Assembly (NCBI GenBank): GCA_014529385.2
Contig: CM043946.1
Coordinates: forward strand, 20,018,077 to 20,082,076
DNA: 64,000 nt
Direction of reading: 5' to 3'
DNA from: Adiantum capillus-veneris
Lineage: Eukaryota > Streptophyta > Polypodiopsida > Polypodiales > Pteridaceae
In this document: in pieces, positions 10,171 through 22,446 of the stretch
How positions within the stretch are numbered: the stretch's first letter is position 1
How the letters are laid out: each line of letters opens with the position of its first letter
Notes under the pieces: generated by a model
What the model was told of the DNA's origin: nothing
Database searches by the model: none
What the model saw: only the letters and a program-made list of their open reading frames with translations
Program-made: the position numbers and the translations under genes

Positions 10171-12827
10171 TCTAAGCAGAGGTTGCCTTAAGTGAAATAT
10201 CATGTTCTTTGCTCGTATTCCATTGCTCACTTCAAGTCTCTCGCTCACTTTTTGTCACTCGATAAGTGGAAGCACCCCTCTAGACGCATTCAAACTCATG
10301 ATGGGCAAAAATCTTCAAGCCATTCAAATTCTCTTGAGGAGTACAAGCGACACCTCTAGGTAATCTTTCAAGTTGTGAGAGAGAATAAGTTTTTCATTAA
10401 ACAAAAGAAAAGTGAATTTTTCATATGAAAGACTCAATATTAGGTCACATTATCTCTAACGATGGCACCCGTATGGATCCAACAAAGTTTTAGATAATAA
10501 AAAGATGGCGTAATCCAAGGAATCTAAAAGAGGTACAAAGCTCATAGGTATGTGTGCATACTATAGATGCTTCATAGAAAAAAATTCATTAATAGCAGGC
10601 CCATTACATGACTTAACAAAAAAGAACGTTAGGTATTCATGGACTGCAAAAGTGCAAGAAGCTTGTGAAGAAGCTTAAGGAGAATCTTATCCCTCAACGT
10701 GTGCTCACTACTAGATCTCTCAAAGCCATTTGAGGTCCAATGTGATGCTTGTGGTAATTGACTTGGAACTATTTTGCTTCAAGAAGGGCATGCCATAGCA
10801 TATAAGAGTCAAAGACTCAACTTCGATAAGTGAGTATTGGGCAAATACGAAAAAGAGCTACTAGCTATTCTATATGCCCTAAACACGTGGAAACACTATC
10901 TCTTGGGGACTCCATTCATCCTACAAATGGATCACAAAGCCTCAAGAACTTCATGAAGCAAACCAAGCTCTCCGACAAACAAATGAGGTGGGTAAATTTT
11001 CTTTTGCAATTTAAATTTCATATTGCTCACATTGTTGGCAAGCACAATCAAGTGATCAATGCGCTTTCACAATGACCAAGGGTGAATGTGGTGTCTATAG
11101 CAATACAACAATCTATCTTTTATAATAGATGAGTATGCTACGGACCAAGACTTTAGGTAGTAATTACGGCCTTTGCATTAGGAAAAAAAAAGAACCATTC
11201 ACCTTGAAGGATGGTTATCTTCCAAACAGCAATAGGCTATGTGTTAATCACCCATTCGATAAGAAAGTCATGTATGAATCCCATATTTCTCCTTATGCGG
11301 GGCAAAGAGGGATTCCATAGTCTACTCTTCGAGGAGTAGAAATGCATTTCTGCTGGTCTACCATGAAAAGTAAACATACAAGGGTATGTTTCAAAATGCG
11401 TGGTATACCAAAAGTTAAAATTTGATTGAGGGAAGCAACTTGGATTGTTTCAGTCAACAGGCCTAACAAGAAAACACACTCTATGCCTATCAAAAAGACT
11501 ATTAAGGCACATCAAATGGCAACCCTCTTCAGATCTCAAATTTTCAAGCATCATGGCTTTCCAACACCCATAGTGTCGGACAAAGATCCTAGAATGTTCA
11601 GTAATTTCTAGAAGGGTCTCTTTGAGAATCTAGGAAGTAGATTAAATTTCTCTTTAGGCCTATCATCCACAAACGGATGACCAAAGTGAAATAATTAATC
11701 TAACAATTCTTGATATACTAAAAGGCTATCTCATGGAAGTAGATCAATGTTCTCAATGATAGAAGTACCTACCTCTTATAGAGTATGCATACAATGATAT
11801 TGTACATACTTCTATGGGGAAAGTACTGTTTGAGGTTAAAGAAGGAAGATACAAAAGTCCCTTACTACTTAAAGTACATGGGAAGATCTTCGCTGCTGAT
11901 GAATATAGTGGAGACCTACAAGAATCTTTTCCAAAGATTAAAGGGGTTATATCCATCTCACAGGAAAGGCAAAAAGGGTTGCTGCTAATAAGCACAAAAG
12001 AGCCTTAGCCTTTAAGGAAAATGATTGTGTCTTGCTAAAGTTCCTCAAGGCTCATATGAGGCATACTACGGGCAAGAGTCCTACGGACCACCAAGAGTAT
12101 GATGCTAAAAAAAAAAAGATACTATGTTCCTTATAATTATTAAGCCAGTCAATGAGATGGCTTATCAATTGAAGTTGCCCAACCATTGGCTCATGCACAA
12201 TATTTTCCATGAGAACCTACATAAGCCTTACAAAGGAGCTCCATCAAAATAAGCAATAGTTGCAAACCCTCCAAAAATTGAAGATCAAGAAGAAGTACTT
12301 CAATCTAAGTCCATTCTATGACATGAAGACAAGGTATTAAGAAACGGTAAGATTATCTGACGATATCTTATTCAGTTAAAGAATTATCCTTTTAAAAATG
12401 CTAAATGGATGCAAGGAACCTAGCTTAAGGATAATATGAACCTTGTCAATGCTTACAATGCTGCACTAGAGTAAGCATATGAAAATGCATTTTAAATGAG
12501 AAATGTTTTGTCTTATAAGACTAGTTCTCTTTTTATTCTGCATAAATTTAAAAGTATGCATGCTTAGAATCATGTTTGTGGTGACGACGTCCCCCAAACA
12601 CCAAGTAGAACTTGTCACTCTACTTTGAAAGTATGATATGGACTAAAGAGCATACATTCTTGCGGCAGCTACATCTCCCAAGCACCAAATGGACTGGTCA
12701 TTCATCTTGGAATGATGTCGTAGGGTAAAAAGGGATCCTCTACTCGCTAAGAAACATGGACTAATGACTAGGCTTTATCTTCTCTACCTCATAGTCGAGG
12801 ACGACTATGATTTCAAGAGAGAGGTAA

Positions 12828-14805
12828 TGTCATAAAATATAATATCTAACTTTACCAAATGATTTTCTCATATTAAACTGATCATTTAATGTGGGAGAAT
12901 AAATGGGAACAAGAGTTAGAATAGACACACGTGCTTCTAGACTTATCTCAACACGGGACAAAAAGGAGAGATGGTTACATCTCAATAGGGGTCCAAAACG
13001 AGATGGTCTATCAAAGAGCAATGTGTAATAAGCACTTCTAGACTTACTTCAGCAGGGGACCAAGAGGAGAGATGTTTACACCTCAATGGGGGTCCAAAAG
13101 GAGGTAGTCTATCAAAGAGTAATGCGCATCTAATGGAGCTTAAACGACCTTAAGGTTAGCTTCATTAAAGACCTCCAATGTTTAGTGTTAAAAGTCCTTT
13201 GACATTAGGCTTGAGGTGGGAACCCAACCTAAAATTACCTTTGACCTTAGGCAAGCTAGGGTTGAGCTTGAGGTGGGAACCCAACCTAAACTTGCCTTTG
13301 ACCTTAAGCAAGCAGAGCTTGAGGTGGGAACTCCACCTAAGGTGCTTGTCATCCTAGATGACTAAGGTACTTGAGGTACTTGTCATACTTAATGAGGAAG
13401 GTGCTTGAGAAGCTTCCTATGCATGGGCGGTAAGGTGCTTGAGTCACAAAGAGACCCTACAAACTTAATGAGTAAGTTGCTTGAGAAGCTTCCTATGCAT
13501 GGGATGTAAGGTGCTTGAGTCAAAAAGAGACCCTACAAACGTAATGAAGAAGTTTCTTGAGAAGCTTCCTATGCATGGGGGGTAAGGTGCTTGAGTCAAA
13601 AAGAGACCCTACAAACTTATTGAGGAAGTTGCTTGAGAAGCTTCCTATGCATGGGGGGTAAGGTGCGTGAGTCAAAAAGAGACCCTACAAACTTAATGAG
13701 GAAGTTGCTTGAGAAGCTTCCTATCCATGAAAGTCCCAAAGTTAGGGGAATCTTTGACCTAACCTTCCACTCACCCAAAAGGCACCAATTTTTTAAAAGG
13801 GCACATGGGACATGTGTCAAACTATTCCTATGCTTAACCACATGGTGTGCTTGAATGCTATTGGTTGGACTAAAGCGGGGTCCAGTGAGCTTCTAGTTCC
13901 ATCCAACAAATATCTAGATATTTTCAAGCTCTCTCTCTCTAAGTGGTAAGGAGGACACTTGTCCAAAGACTACCCATGTACTTGAACGCATGCTGCATGT
14001 GATTGGCTAGGGGGGAGAGGGGTCCCATGAGCTTCAAACATGTGTAAATGCTACAACTCACCCCAAGCAAGCAAGGGGCGTGATAGGGGGATATACACCA
14101 CACTCACACACTCATTTGTGGATTCATTCTCACTTGGTGAAAGTTGAGGAACTCCACCTCCTTCTCCAAGCTTGTGAGAAGTGAGAGCCTACACCAACAC
14201 TCTTGGCTATGGAATGCAAATCCAACCAAGAGCCATGCTTCAATGCTTAAGCTTGCCATCTTCTCCATCTTCATTACTATGCTATTATGTATGCTAGCAA
14301 GAAGAGTAATGATAAGTGAGGAACTATTTCTTTCTTCTATGGAATGTTTCTTCTTCCTCTTCCCTATCCTCATACCCCGCTAGCTCTCTCCACCTTCGAA
14401 GGTCTTTGAGGCCTTGGGACTGAGGGTTGGGATAGTCACTGCTTTCTACAAAGTTTATATTATTCTTGTTATGCATGAAGCTTTCCATCTTCATTGCATC
14501 ACTTAGGTCATAAGAAACACAAAGATTGTATTGTACCAAGTCTCTCTTGATGGGAGAAACTATAATACAAATGCCTATTGGAGGGGGGACCGGCTTCGTA
14601 TGAATCCGGTCCTCAACTATTGTCATGTTCTCTAAACTCTCTCTCTTGAAAAAGTATTTTTCATGCCAAGTTAGCTAAGTACCATGTTTATGTTGATACC
14701 ATCAATTAAGTTCACCCGCTATGCTCACAAAGTAATCTCACAAAAGTGCTTCACCTAATTTCCTAATTCCGCTACTCTCAAAGTTCATAGGCCATTTCCA
14801 TTACA
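12828..14805 (+). repeat. LTR (about 1978 bp) of the 10300-14805 element
   Basis: Begins TGTCATAAAATAT directly after the purine tract TTTCAAGAGAGAGGTAA and ends CATTTCCATTACA. It contains the family stem-loop GACCGGCTTCG...ATCCGGTCC near 14591-14614 and an internal tandem repeat at 13395-13730. Confidence 0.88.
13395..13730. repeat. 76-bp tandem repeat inside the LTR, about 4.5 copies
   Basis: GCTTGAGAAGCTTCCTAT recurs at about 13402, 13479, 13555, 13630 and 13706, each followed by GCATGGG..GTAAGGTGC and AGAGACCCTACAAAC. The LTR at 20254-21984 has a different repeat (about 35 bp) in the equivalent part, so this segment is hypervariable within the family. Confidence 0.9.
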
Positions 14806-15244
14806 TAGTGTGTATTGAGGGAAGAGGGAGCTTCCCTTTCGTGTGGTGATGGCGAACCCCCATGGGGCGATGTTCTGGTTGTGCGCAGTGGTGCGGTGGC
14901 GGAGATAGGCCTGTTTTGGAAGAGGCCGGCGAGAAGGGGCGCCAGTGCCACACGCGCCCACTTGCGGGAGGTTGGTGGTGCAGTAAATGACATGGCAGGG
15001 GCCTGTTCCCGATCGCTGTTCCCGATCCGGCCCTTGAAGGGCACGTTTTGAAGGTAAAAGGGGGGAGGGCAATAGCAACATCGCTAATGCCCCCCTCCCC
15101 GGTGCATGGTTAAGGGGGCAGTCCCATGGAAAGAGGGAGAAAGAGCCCTAGGACTGCCCAGTGAAAGGGACAAGTAGGCAGTTTCTAGGCCAGCCAAGCA
15201 AAGGCAAAGGGCGAGGTGGAAGCCGGACCAAAAGTGAAGGAGGT

Positions 15245-15332
<88 letters not shown>

Positions 15333-16165
15333 CAGGACCTAGGAACCGAACAGAGGTGGTCAAATGTGAGGCCGAAGGGACAGTGCAAAGTTTGAGTAGC
15401 CCAAAGGGGTAAAAAATAAAAAAACGAAACGAAAAAAAAATCCTAGGGGGAAATAGCGACATCGCTAATGCCCCCCCCCCCCCCCCTCCCCAAGTGCAAA
15501 AGAGAGAGAAATTGAGCAGATGAACCAAGGCAGCTACCCCTTCCAAGAGATACCAAATGTGGATGCCAGATGGTCAAATGTGAGGGCAGTTTTCAAAATT
15601 GAAGACCCCCCTATAAAAGTCAAATTTTAATCAAATTAGGGGCTTTTTTGTGCCATTTGAAGCCTGGAAAGTGGAACTCTACGCCAGAGGAGTGTGCCTA
15701 TCAAATCCCTTTGTATTTTTCTCGTGAAAATGGCCATGGTGATGGTGTTGCTAGCCTGTATACATGCTTTGTGAAGTGCAATCAAGCCACTATTGCCCCG
15801 TCTTGTTGTTGTTTCCCCTTCCCCCCTTCTCTTTCTCCTGCTCTGGTGTTTCCCCTCGGTGTCGGTTGCGTGGATGCGTGTGCCCCCCCCAGACCGACAG
15901 TGTTTTGTGTGAGAGAGTGAGATTGAGTGATTGTGTGTGTGTGTGTGTGTGTGTGTGTAAGGGTGGAGACAGACTGTGGCAGTAGGTGTGCATTGTGTGG
16001 TGGATTTGTGGAGTGTGTGAGCCTTGGGAATTGAGCAGGCGGTGGTCTGCTAGTGTGAAGTGTGTTTTCGAAGGTGTTTTCCGAGAGGATAGGGGTGTTG
16101 TGGATACCATGAGCTATAGAGAGGCCTTTGTTGTTGTGTCGGGCGTGTTCCCCCATTCCCCCTCT
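14806..16165. other. GC-rich stretch with hairpins, (GA)n and (GT)n; no gene recognised
   Basis: The stretch is far more GC-rich than its surroundings at 14810-15240. It has two imperfect palindromes of the same type, TAGCAACATCGCTAATGCC at about 15072-15090 and TAGCGACATCGCTAATGCC at about 15454-15472, each with G-runs on the left and C-runs on the right. A 9-bp hairpin (GGGCAGTCC / GGACTGCCC) lies at about 15118-15158, a pure (GA)n tract of about 80 bp at 15251-15330, and (GT)n at about 15930-15958. The open frames here mostly translate the repeats and I do not call them genes. Confidence 0.7.
15612..15619 (+). promoter_or_regulatory. Possible TATA box
   Basis: CCCCCTATAAAAGTC is a good plant TATA context on the + strand, about 560 bp before the degraded coding remnant at 16170. 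Whether it ever drove that remnant or an LTR transcript cannot be told. Confidence 0.3.
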
Positions 16166-16169
16166 CCGA

Positions 16170-17800
16170 TGTGAATCTACCTATCAAGCACCTATTGCAA
16201 CTACTAAAGAGATTAAAGCCATGAAGATGGAGCTAGAGTAGGAAAACTTGCAACGACAACTCCTCATGACCGCATTTCTTGCAAGTAGATCCCAAAGAGA
16301 ACAAGAAATCAAAGAGATTCAAGAGCAATTGGCCAAGTCTAAATCAACCCTCTCTACCCAATTGGAGATGCACACAAAGGAATTTCAAGCCAAATCATTG
16401 GAAATCAGTGCTCTCCACTCAAAGCAATAGTACCAATCATTCAAACATAGTAGCTAGTTGAATTTGAAAGCACTGACATGCCCCCACTGGACCTTCTAAG
16501 TACATCATCCAGGGAGATATTCTGGATACTGAAGAAGAAAAATAATCTACAAATGCCAGGGATGAGCTCATGATCTGTATAGAAGACATGCTAGAGAGGT
16601 CCCAGAAGGAGTACATGAAATACGAGTTGAAAGTGCTTCTGATTCTCAAGCCCATATGAGCATGTTAAGAAATTTTCCCATAAGATGGTGTACCTACCTT
16701 TGATGAAACGAGAAGCACTACTATAATAAAGAAAGCTACTGCCAACTTTGGAGCCAAATTCAAAAGGTGATTATGAAGATGTGCCAATCACAGCTGAGTC
16801 GGTACTACTCATCCTAGAGAGCCAGCCAATGTGGATACACAAATGATTTGAGAAAAGGACCGAGGATGAGACGACATACCAAAATTCTCCCCAGCATCTA
16901 AGGATCAACACAACATACTACCCAATCCCAAGACATTGATCTTGGGAGACATACTATACATGGAGGAAGAGAAGGCCATTTGTTCTAAACTATCCAATTA
17001 TTTCGAAGCCTCTCCACAACCATAAACTAATGGAGGCATACATGGTGCATACTCTAAAAGTAGTGATCAATATGATGAGAGATGTGCCCGATTAGACCCA
17101 CCAAGTGGCCCGCAAAATAGTAAAGATTATACTCACATGCATAGAGGCCTTTGAAGAGATTGACAAGGTAGAACACCCATGGGAGATGTTCCTCAAAGGC
17201 ACTGAGGGCATCAACTAGAACATGAGACTGAAGCCCCCTCAAAGAACATCATTATGGGAATGTATGCATGGCTGATGCGCCTCCCATCCCACTACATGTA
17301 GAATTTTAAATAGGCCTTCAAGATCGGGTTTTTTGAGATGGATTCCACCATCATCAACCTCCTTGCCAAAGATATACAGGCCAAGCATGTTGCATATCAG
17401 AGTACACTGCTCAACTACATGTTCAAATATTTGTCCATCAAATTTGACATCATTGCCAAAGCCGTCAAGTTCAACTAGATCACGAAGACACTCAAAAGAC
17501 AATAATTTGACTATTGAAGACTTGCACGAGATTGTGCAACGGCTAGAAAGGGGGAGTGTTTGGTTGATGCAATTGACAGGCACCCTCCTAGATGACCACA
17601 CCTTGTCCAAGCCCCAAATTTTGATGTAATTCATCCTATTTTGTAAAAGAGTCCATGTAATTTTGAGCCTAATATTGTATACATTGAGTTGTAATATTTT
17701 GTCATGAGCCCAAAGCAATGTGGGCCAACCATAGGCCATTTGAAAATGTTGAGTATGGACCCTAATTCACCCCTTGTAATTTTTATTGTCAAAAATGCAC
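16170..17800 (+). pseudogene. Unrecognised coding remnant with N-terminal coiled coil
   Basis: The clearest part is 16180-16430: an open frame with strong heptad character (EIKEIQEQLAKSKSTLSTQ, HTKEFQAKSLEISALHSK). Downstream, interrupted + strand frames continue with protein-like composition (GDYEDVPITAESVLLILES near 16770, EEIDKVEHPWEMFLKGTEG near 17155, and STLLNYMFKYLSIKFD near 17400). I do not recognise the family. It could be an old retroelement ORF, since a coiled coil before a gag-like region is common, or a host gene. At least ten stops interrupt it. Confidence 0.4.
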
Positions 17801-18900
17801 ATTTGTAAGGCCCCTGTTATGAGGAGAAGCCATCGTGCGTGAGAAAAAAAACAAAACGGCGCGTGCGGATGATGGGGGAGATCTACCTCCCCCCTTTTTT
17901 GTCAAATCAATGAACCTGGTGAAGGATTGAAATGGCTGGTTGATTGGCCGATTGGCCGTGGGAGGTAGTCAATGGCAGGGGGGCCGATCGAAAGTGCTTG
18001 AATTAATTTTTCCACTTGAATTCTCTAGTATAGGTAGTAGCTGCACATAGGTAGTATTATATCAGGTATAATGTTGTATGTGAATCCCCAAGGTGTGTAC
18101 GCTCCAAAAGGAAATCTTTTGGTACTCTTGGAGCACCAATATAAGCTCAAATATAGTTTACTATCACCAAAGCAAGCACCATAGGAATAGTATATACAAA
18201 CTCTTCAACCACCAATATATACTCATGGATATCCTAAAATACTTGGAACCATGAAGAATACCTTCACCCTGGGTATAAGCTAGCATGAGGTCAAACAAGT
18301 ACTTCAAGTATACATAAAAGAAAACAAAGGTGCATTGGGCCAAAGTGCATAGACTAGGTACTTCAACACTATCAATTTTTTTACATGTACCTTGTAGAAA
18401 TATATTATCTTGAAGGTTACCTAGAGTACCTACATAAAGATGCTAGTAATACTACCATGTCAAAGGGGTTGGTGCTCAAAAGCACCAATGTAAACTCATA
18501 AGTTCTATTAGGGTCCTCTTGGACAACCAATGTACATTTAAGGTAGTTCAAAACCACGTTTGTAAACTCATAGGTTCTTTACAACCATGACAATACATAC
18601 TAGTAGGTTCTCTTGGGGTACTTGGAAGCTTCAAAAGTACCTTGATATTAGGCAGAGACTAGCATGAGACCAACATGTATTTCCATGATACAAACTCTAG
18701 GTATATAGGTACTTTAAATGCACTCTTTGAGTTACTTATTAAAGGATAAATTTCAAGGACTTATATACTTTGCAAAAACTGGTACTTCATAAAGTACCAT
18801 TTATAGTGGCTCAGGTACTTTACTACCTAACAAAAGGTTTAGAAAAGTACCATGTTAGGTAGCGTGTTCAAGTTGCAATGACTTTAACCTTGTCTTCACT
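17800..18900. other. Non-coding stretch, GTAC-rich
   Basis: No gene was recognised. From about 18097 to 18850 the palindromic tetramer GTAC occurs 14 times, mostly as AGGTACTT or AAGTACC, against about three expected by chance. Longer degenerate repeats (TGTAAACTCATA-GTTCT, twice near 18490-18580; TATAAGCTAGCATGAGGTCAA and a variant near 18270 and 18655) suggest a decayed tandem array. Confidence 0.55.
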
Positions 18901-18929
18901 ACATGTTTTGTTGAAATTTACTTTTCATT

Positions 18930-20070
18930 GGATAGGTGGATCTTTATAGGAGAGTCAAAATGCAATATTCACACATCAAGATCTCTGTCAAATGTTTGAG
19001 GGAGTGAAGCTTTAGTTTGTTCGCAAGTTGAAGGATAAGTACACTTGTTGCTTCATTGCTCACATACAGATGATATACCTCAAGGATGCATTCAACCATA
19101 TGAAACAAAGCAAGACAGGAGTGCACATTGAAGGGTGTGGCTACAAGTGTGATGTATGCCTCACAAAAGAGGTCCTAGAGAATTGTGGAGCGGTTGGGTA
19201 CATCCACAATAGCATCAATAAATTGGCTGAGATGGTATTATGTCCGGAGCTAGATGATTCTATGTTTCATAAGTTGTCTTGCTTGAAGGGAAAATGTGAT
19301 CAATGTGGATGGATCATAGCGGTTAGTGCTCTCTCTAAAAGAAGAATATGAAAATGCATTCCAAGTTTCAATAAAGGTGTTTGAAGACATTGCTTCAACC
19401 CATCAAGAGGGCAAGAAGCACAATGATCTACTGGTCAAGTAAATGGGATTCAAGGATTTTATATCCTTCCTTAAAAATCATCTAACCACCTATATCAAAC
19501 ACAAATTTCTTCCCAGGTGGAAATCTTAGCAATTCAAAGATTACATTCAAAGGTTTCCTAGAGACTTGGTAGTTTGTGTTATAGACTTTGTTGAGGAAAT
19601 GAAATCTAATCAATGCATTGGTACTCTTCACAAGTCACAATCTTGGTGTAAATCACCTATGTTTGGGATGAGGCTGATAGGTGTTAAAGTATTTACCATT
19701 TTACATCTCTGATGATAAAGAGAATGACACATTATTTTTGCAGCATTGCACATGATTGCATGAAATTGCATAGTGTGTGGCTACAAGAGCAAGGATTCAA
19801 CTCCTTGAAGCGGCACTGTGTTTGGTCAAATGCATGTGCTTCTCAAATCAATGCATCCATTCCATTTTTCTTTGTGTCAAGGTATCCTAGCTTCTTTGAT
19901 TTGATTAACATGATTTCAAGTTTTTTGTTTTTTCCTAGCCTTTGAGACGGGTCATTAATCTAGCTACTACTCTTTGGCTGGCATTGAAATTTTATGGCAT
20001 TTCTTTACATCGATCCATGACAAAGGAGATCATGATGGACTGATGCAATTCCCAAATGGCTTTGACACAT
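18930..20070 (+). pseudogene. DDE-type transposase-like pseudogene
   Basis: The + strand frame at about 18935-19351 has LYRRVKMQYSHIKISVK, DKYTCCFIAHIQMIYLKDAF and Cys pairs (GCGYKCDVC, KGKCDQCG). Interrupted frames follow with DLVVCVIDFVEEM near 19570-19610, where a first catalytic Asp is expected, then WSNACASQINA near 19840 and a GKGDHDG-like segment near 20020. The order 'VIDFAEN ... DGCAxQFK ... GHGKGxxDG' is one I associate with a DDE transposase family common in fern and some animal genomes. Several stops and shifts occur. No terminal inverted repeats were identified, and the right side is cut by the LTR starting at 20254. Confidence 0.55.
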
Positions 20071-20253
20071 GAGTATTTATAACCTCTTGCATGGCACATG
20101 AAGTGTGCCAAGGATGTGATTTGTCTCTTGAAACACAAATTTTATGATGAAAACACCTAGTCAGAGGTGACTTGAATTTTGTGGGACATCAAAGCGGCTG
20201 ATGTGACAAGCAAAAGGAAATGGAATTTTAAGTGAGTGAACGGCCACACTCAT

Positions 20254-20418
20254 TGTAATGGAATATGGCTATATCATTGGCTATAGCGGAAATTGAAATA
20301 ACAAGAGTGAGCATTTCCTTTAAGAGATTTCTTAAAGAGCATAAGAAGAGTAATTGATTCAAGGTAGCAAGATGAACATTACACCTAATTAGCATGGCAT
20401 GAACAATACTTGTAAAAG

Positions 20419-20465
<47 letters not shown>

Positions 20466-21984
20466 TAGAGAAATTGACAATAGTTGAGGACCGGCTTTAT
20501 GTGGATCCGGTCCCCCTCCAAAAGGCTTTTGTATTATATAATTCCCCATAAAGAGAGACTTGGTACAATACAAGATTATGTTCCTTGAGACCTCATTGAT
20601 TCAATGAAGATGGTAGAATTCATACACCAAAATTGTTCGCTTAATTAACTTGCAAAAGAGTTAACATAACCCCGGCCTCAATCCCAAGACCTCAAACACC
20701 TTCAAAGTTGGCAAGAGCTAGCAAGGAGTGAGGGAAGAGGAATAAGAAGTAACATACAAGAAATAAATAGACTCCTAACTCGTATTACTCTTGTAGATTA
20801 AGAAAGCATAGTAGCATAGTAATGAAGATGAAGAAGATGGAAAGCTTTCACTTTGGAGCATGGCTCTAGGCTGGATTTGCATTCTATAGCCAAGAGTTGT
20901 TGGTGTAGACTCTCAACTTCTCAAGCTTGGAGAAGGAAATGGAGTTCTTGCAGAACACACTATGAGAATGAGAGTGTGTGTGAGTGTGTGAGAGAGAGTA
21001 TATGGTCAAGCACACCCCCTCCTTGCTTTGGGTTGACCCCTCCTTGTAGCTCATGCTTGAAGCTTATTGGATCATGTCAAGCCTAGCCAATCACAAGCCT
21101 AGGTCATTTCAATCTATAGAGGTAGCCTTTGGACAAGTGTCCTCCTTTCCCTTTTGAGAGAGAGGACTTGAATAAATATTGAACAATAAAATTAACAAAC
21201 TAAATTTTCATTGGACCCCTTTAGAGGCCAACCAATAGGCTTTAGGCACCTTATGAGGGCAACATGGGGAGGAGCTTGACATGTGTCCTTGTTGCCTCTT
21301 TTGTCTTGGGCTTGCCTTGAGTGATTGTGTGTGTGTTCTCTCTCATGCCCCTACTTGTAGGTCTCTCCCCCCCTTGTGTAGGGATCTAGGTTGACTTTGG
21401 ATAACCTCGCCCCTTAAGCACCTTAACCATGAAGCCCCTCAAGAACCTTAGTCATAAAGCACCTTAGTCATAAATCATGACAAGCACCTCAAGAACCTTA
21501 GTGATAAATCATGACAAGCACCTCAAGCACCTTAGTCATCAAGCATGACAAGCACCTAAAGCACCTTAGCGATAAATCATGACAAGCACCTCAAGCACCC
21601 TAGTCATCAAGAATGACAAGCACCCCAGTCAGCTCAAGCACAACAAGCACCTCAAGCATATGCTTAGCTTGTCTAAGGTCTAACATACCCTAAGGTCTAA
21701 AATACCCTAAGGGCTTAGGTCTAAGGACTTTTAACACCAACCATTGGAGGTCTTTGATGAAGCTAACCCTAAGGTCTTTTAAACGCTATTATCTAGTCAT
21801 TTCTCTTTGATAAACCATCTTCCTTTTGGACCTGTTGCCTTCTCTCAATTTCATGTGCTGAGATAGACCTAAAAGCACATGTCTATATTCTAACTCTTGT
21901 TCCCGTTTATTTTTTCACATTAATAAATGATTAGTTCAATTTGAAAAAATCACTTGGGTTAGTTAGATATTAGATTTTATGACA
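20254..21984 (-). repeat. 3' LTR (1731 bp) of the 20254-29350 element
   Basis: The + strand begins TGTAATGGAATATGG and ends TTTTATGACA, followed by TTACCTCTCTCTTGG (the polypurine tract on the - strand). It contains (GA)n at about 20423-20461, the stem-loop GGACCGG...CCGGTCC at 20489-20515 and a tandem array at 21430-21650. Confidence 0.88.
21430..21650. repeat. About 35-bp tandem repeat inside the LTR
   Basis: Six or more variants of GACAAGCACCTCAAGCACC followed by TTAGTCATCAAGCAT. It is the hypervariable counterpart of the 76-bp array in the LTR at 12828-14805; both contain GGTGCTTG-type words in LTR sense. Confidence 0.85.
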
Positions 21985-22446
21985 TTACCTCTCTCTTGGA
22001 ATCATAGTCGTCCTTGACTTGTATAAGGTAGAGAAGATAAAGTCTTAGTCATTAGTCTATCTTTTGTAGCGGGTAGAGGATCCCTTTTTACCCTATGACA
22101 TCATTCCATAATGGATGACTAATCCATTGGGTGCTTGGGAGACTTAACTGCCACAAGCATGTCGCTCTTTTGTCCATATCATACTTCCCAAAGTAGAGTG
22201 ACAAATTTCTACTTGGTGTTTGGGAGATATCGTCATCATAAACATGATGGTAAGTATGCATACTACTCAAATTTGTGCACAATATAAAGAGAGACCTAGT
22301 ATTACAAGAAAAAGCATTGATCATTTAAAAGAAACATTTACATTTGCTTACTCTAGTGTAGCATTGTATGAAAAGATCTTTGTAGGTCTCGGCTATACTC
22401 ATCGGCAACGAAGATCTTCCAATGTACCTTAAGTAGAAAGGGATTA

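Larger units (their letters stand above)
10300..14805 (+). mobile_element. Ty3/gypsy LTR element, 3' half only
   Basis: Parts in order on the + strand: end of the reverse transcriptase (about 10300-10650), RNase H (about 10700-11075; LLQEGHA and HIVGKHNQV contexts), integrase (about 11080-12250; SDKDPRMF), and a polypurine tract just before one LTR at 12828-14805. No left LTR or gag is seen. The LTR belongs to the same family as those at 20254, 25122 and 4448. The element is an old fossil with many breaks. Confidence 0.85.

Noticed and set aside
15161-15412. Arg/Glu-repeat protein frames
   Set aside because: They are translations of the (GA)n tract on both strands.
22088-22432. Short overlapping frames on both strands
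   Set aside because: They overlap the end of the gypsy element's untranslated part and have no motif support.
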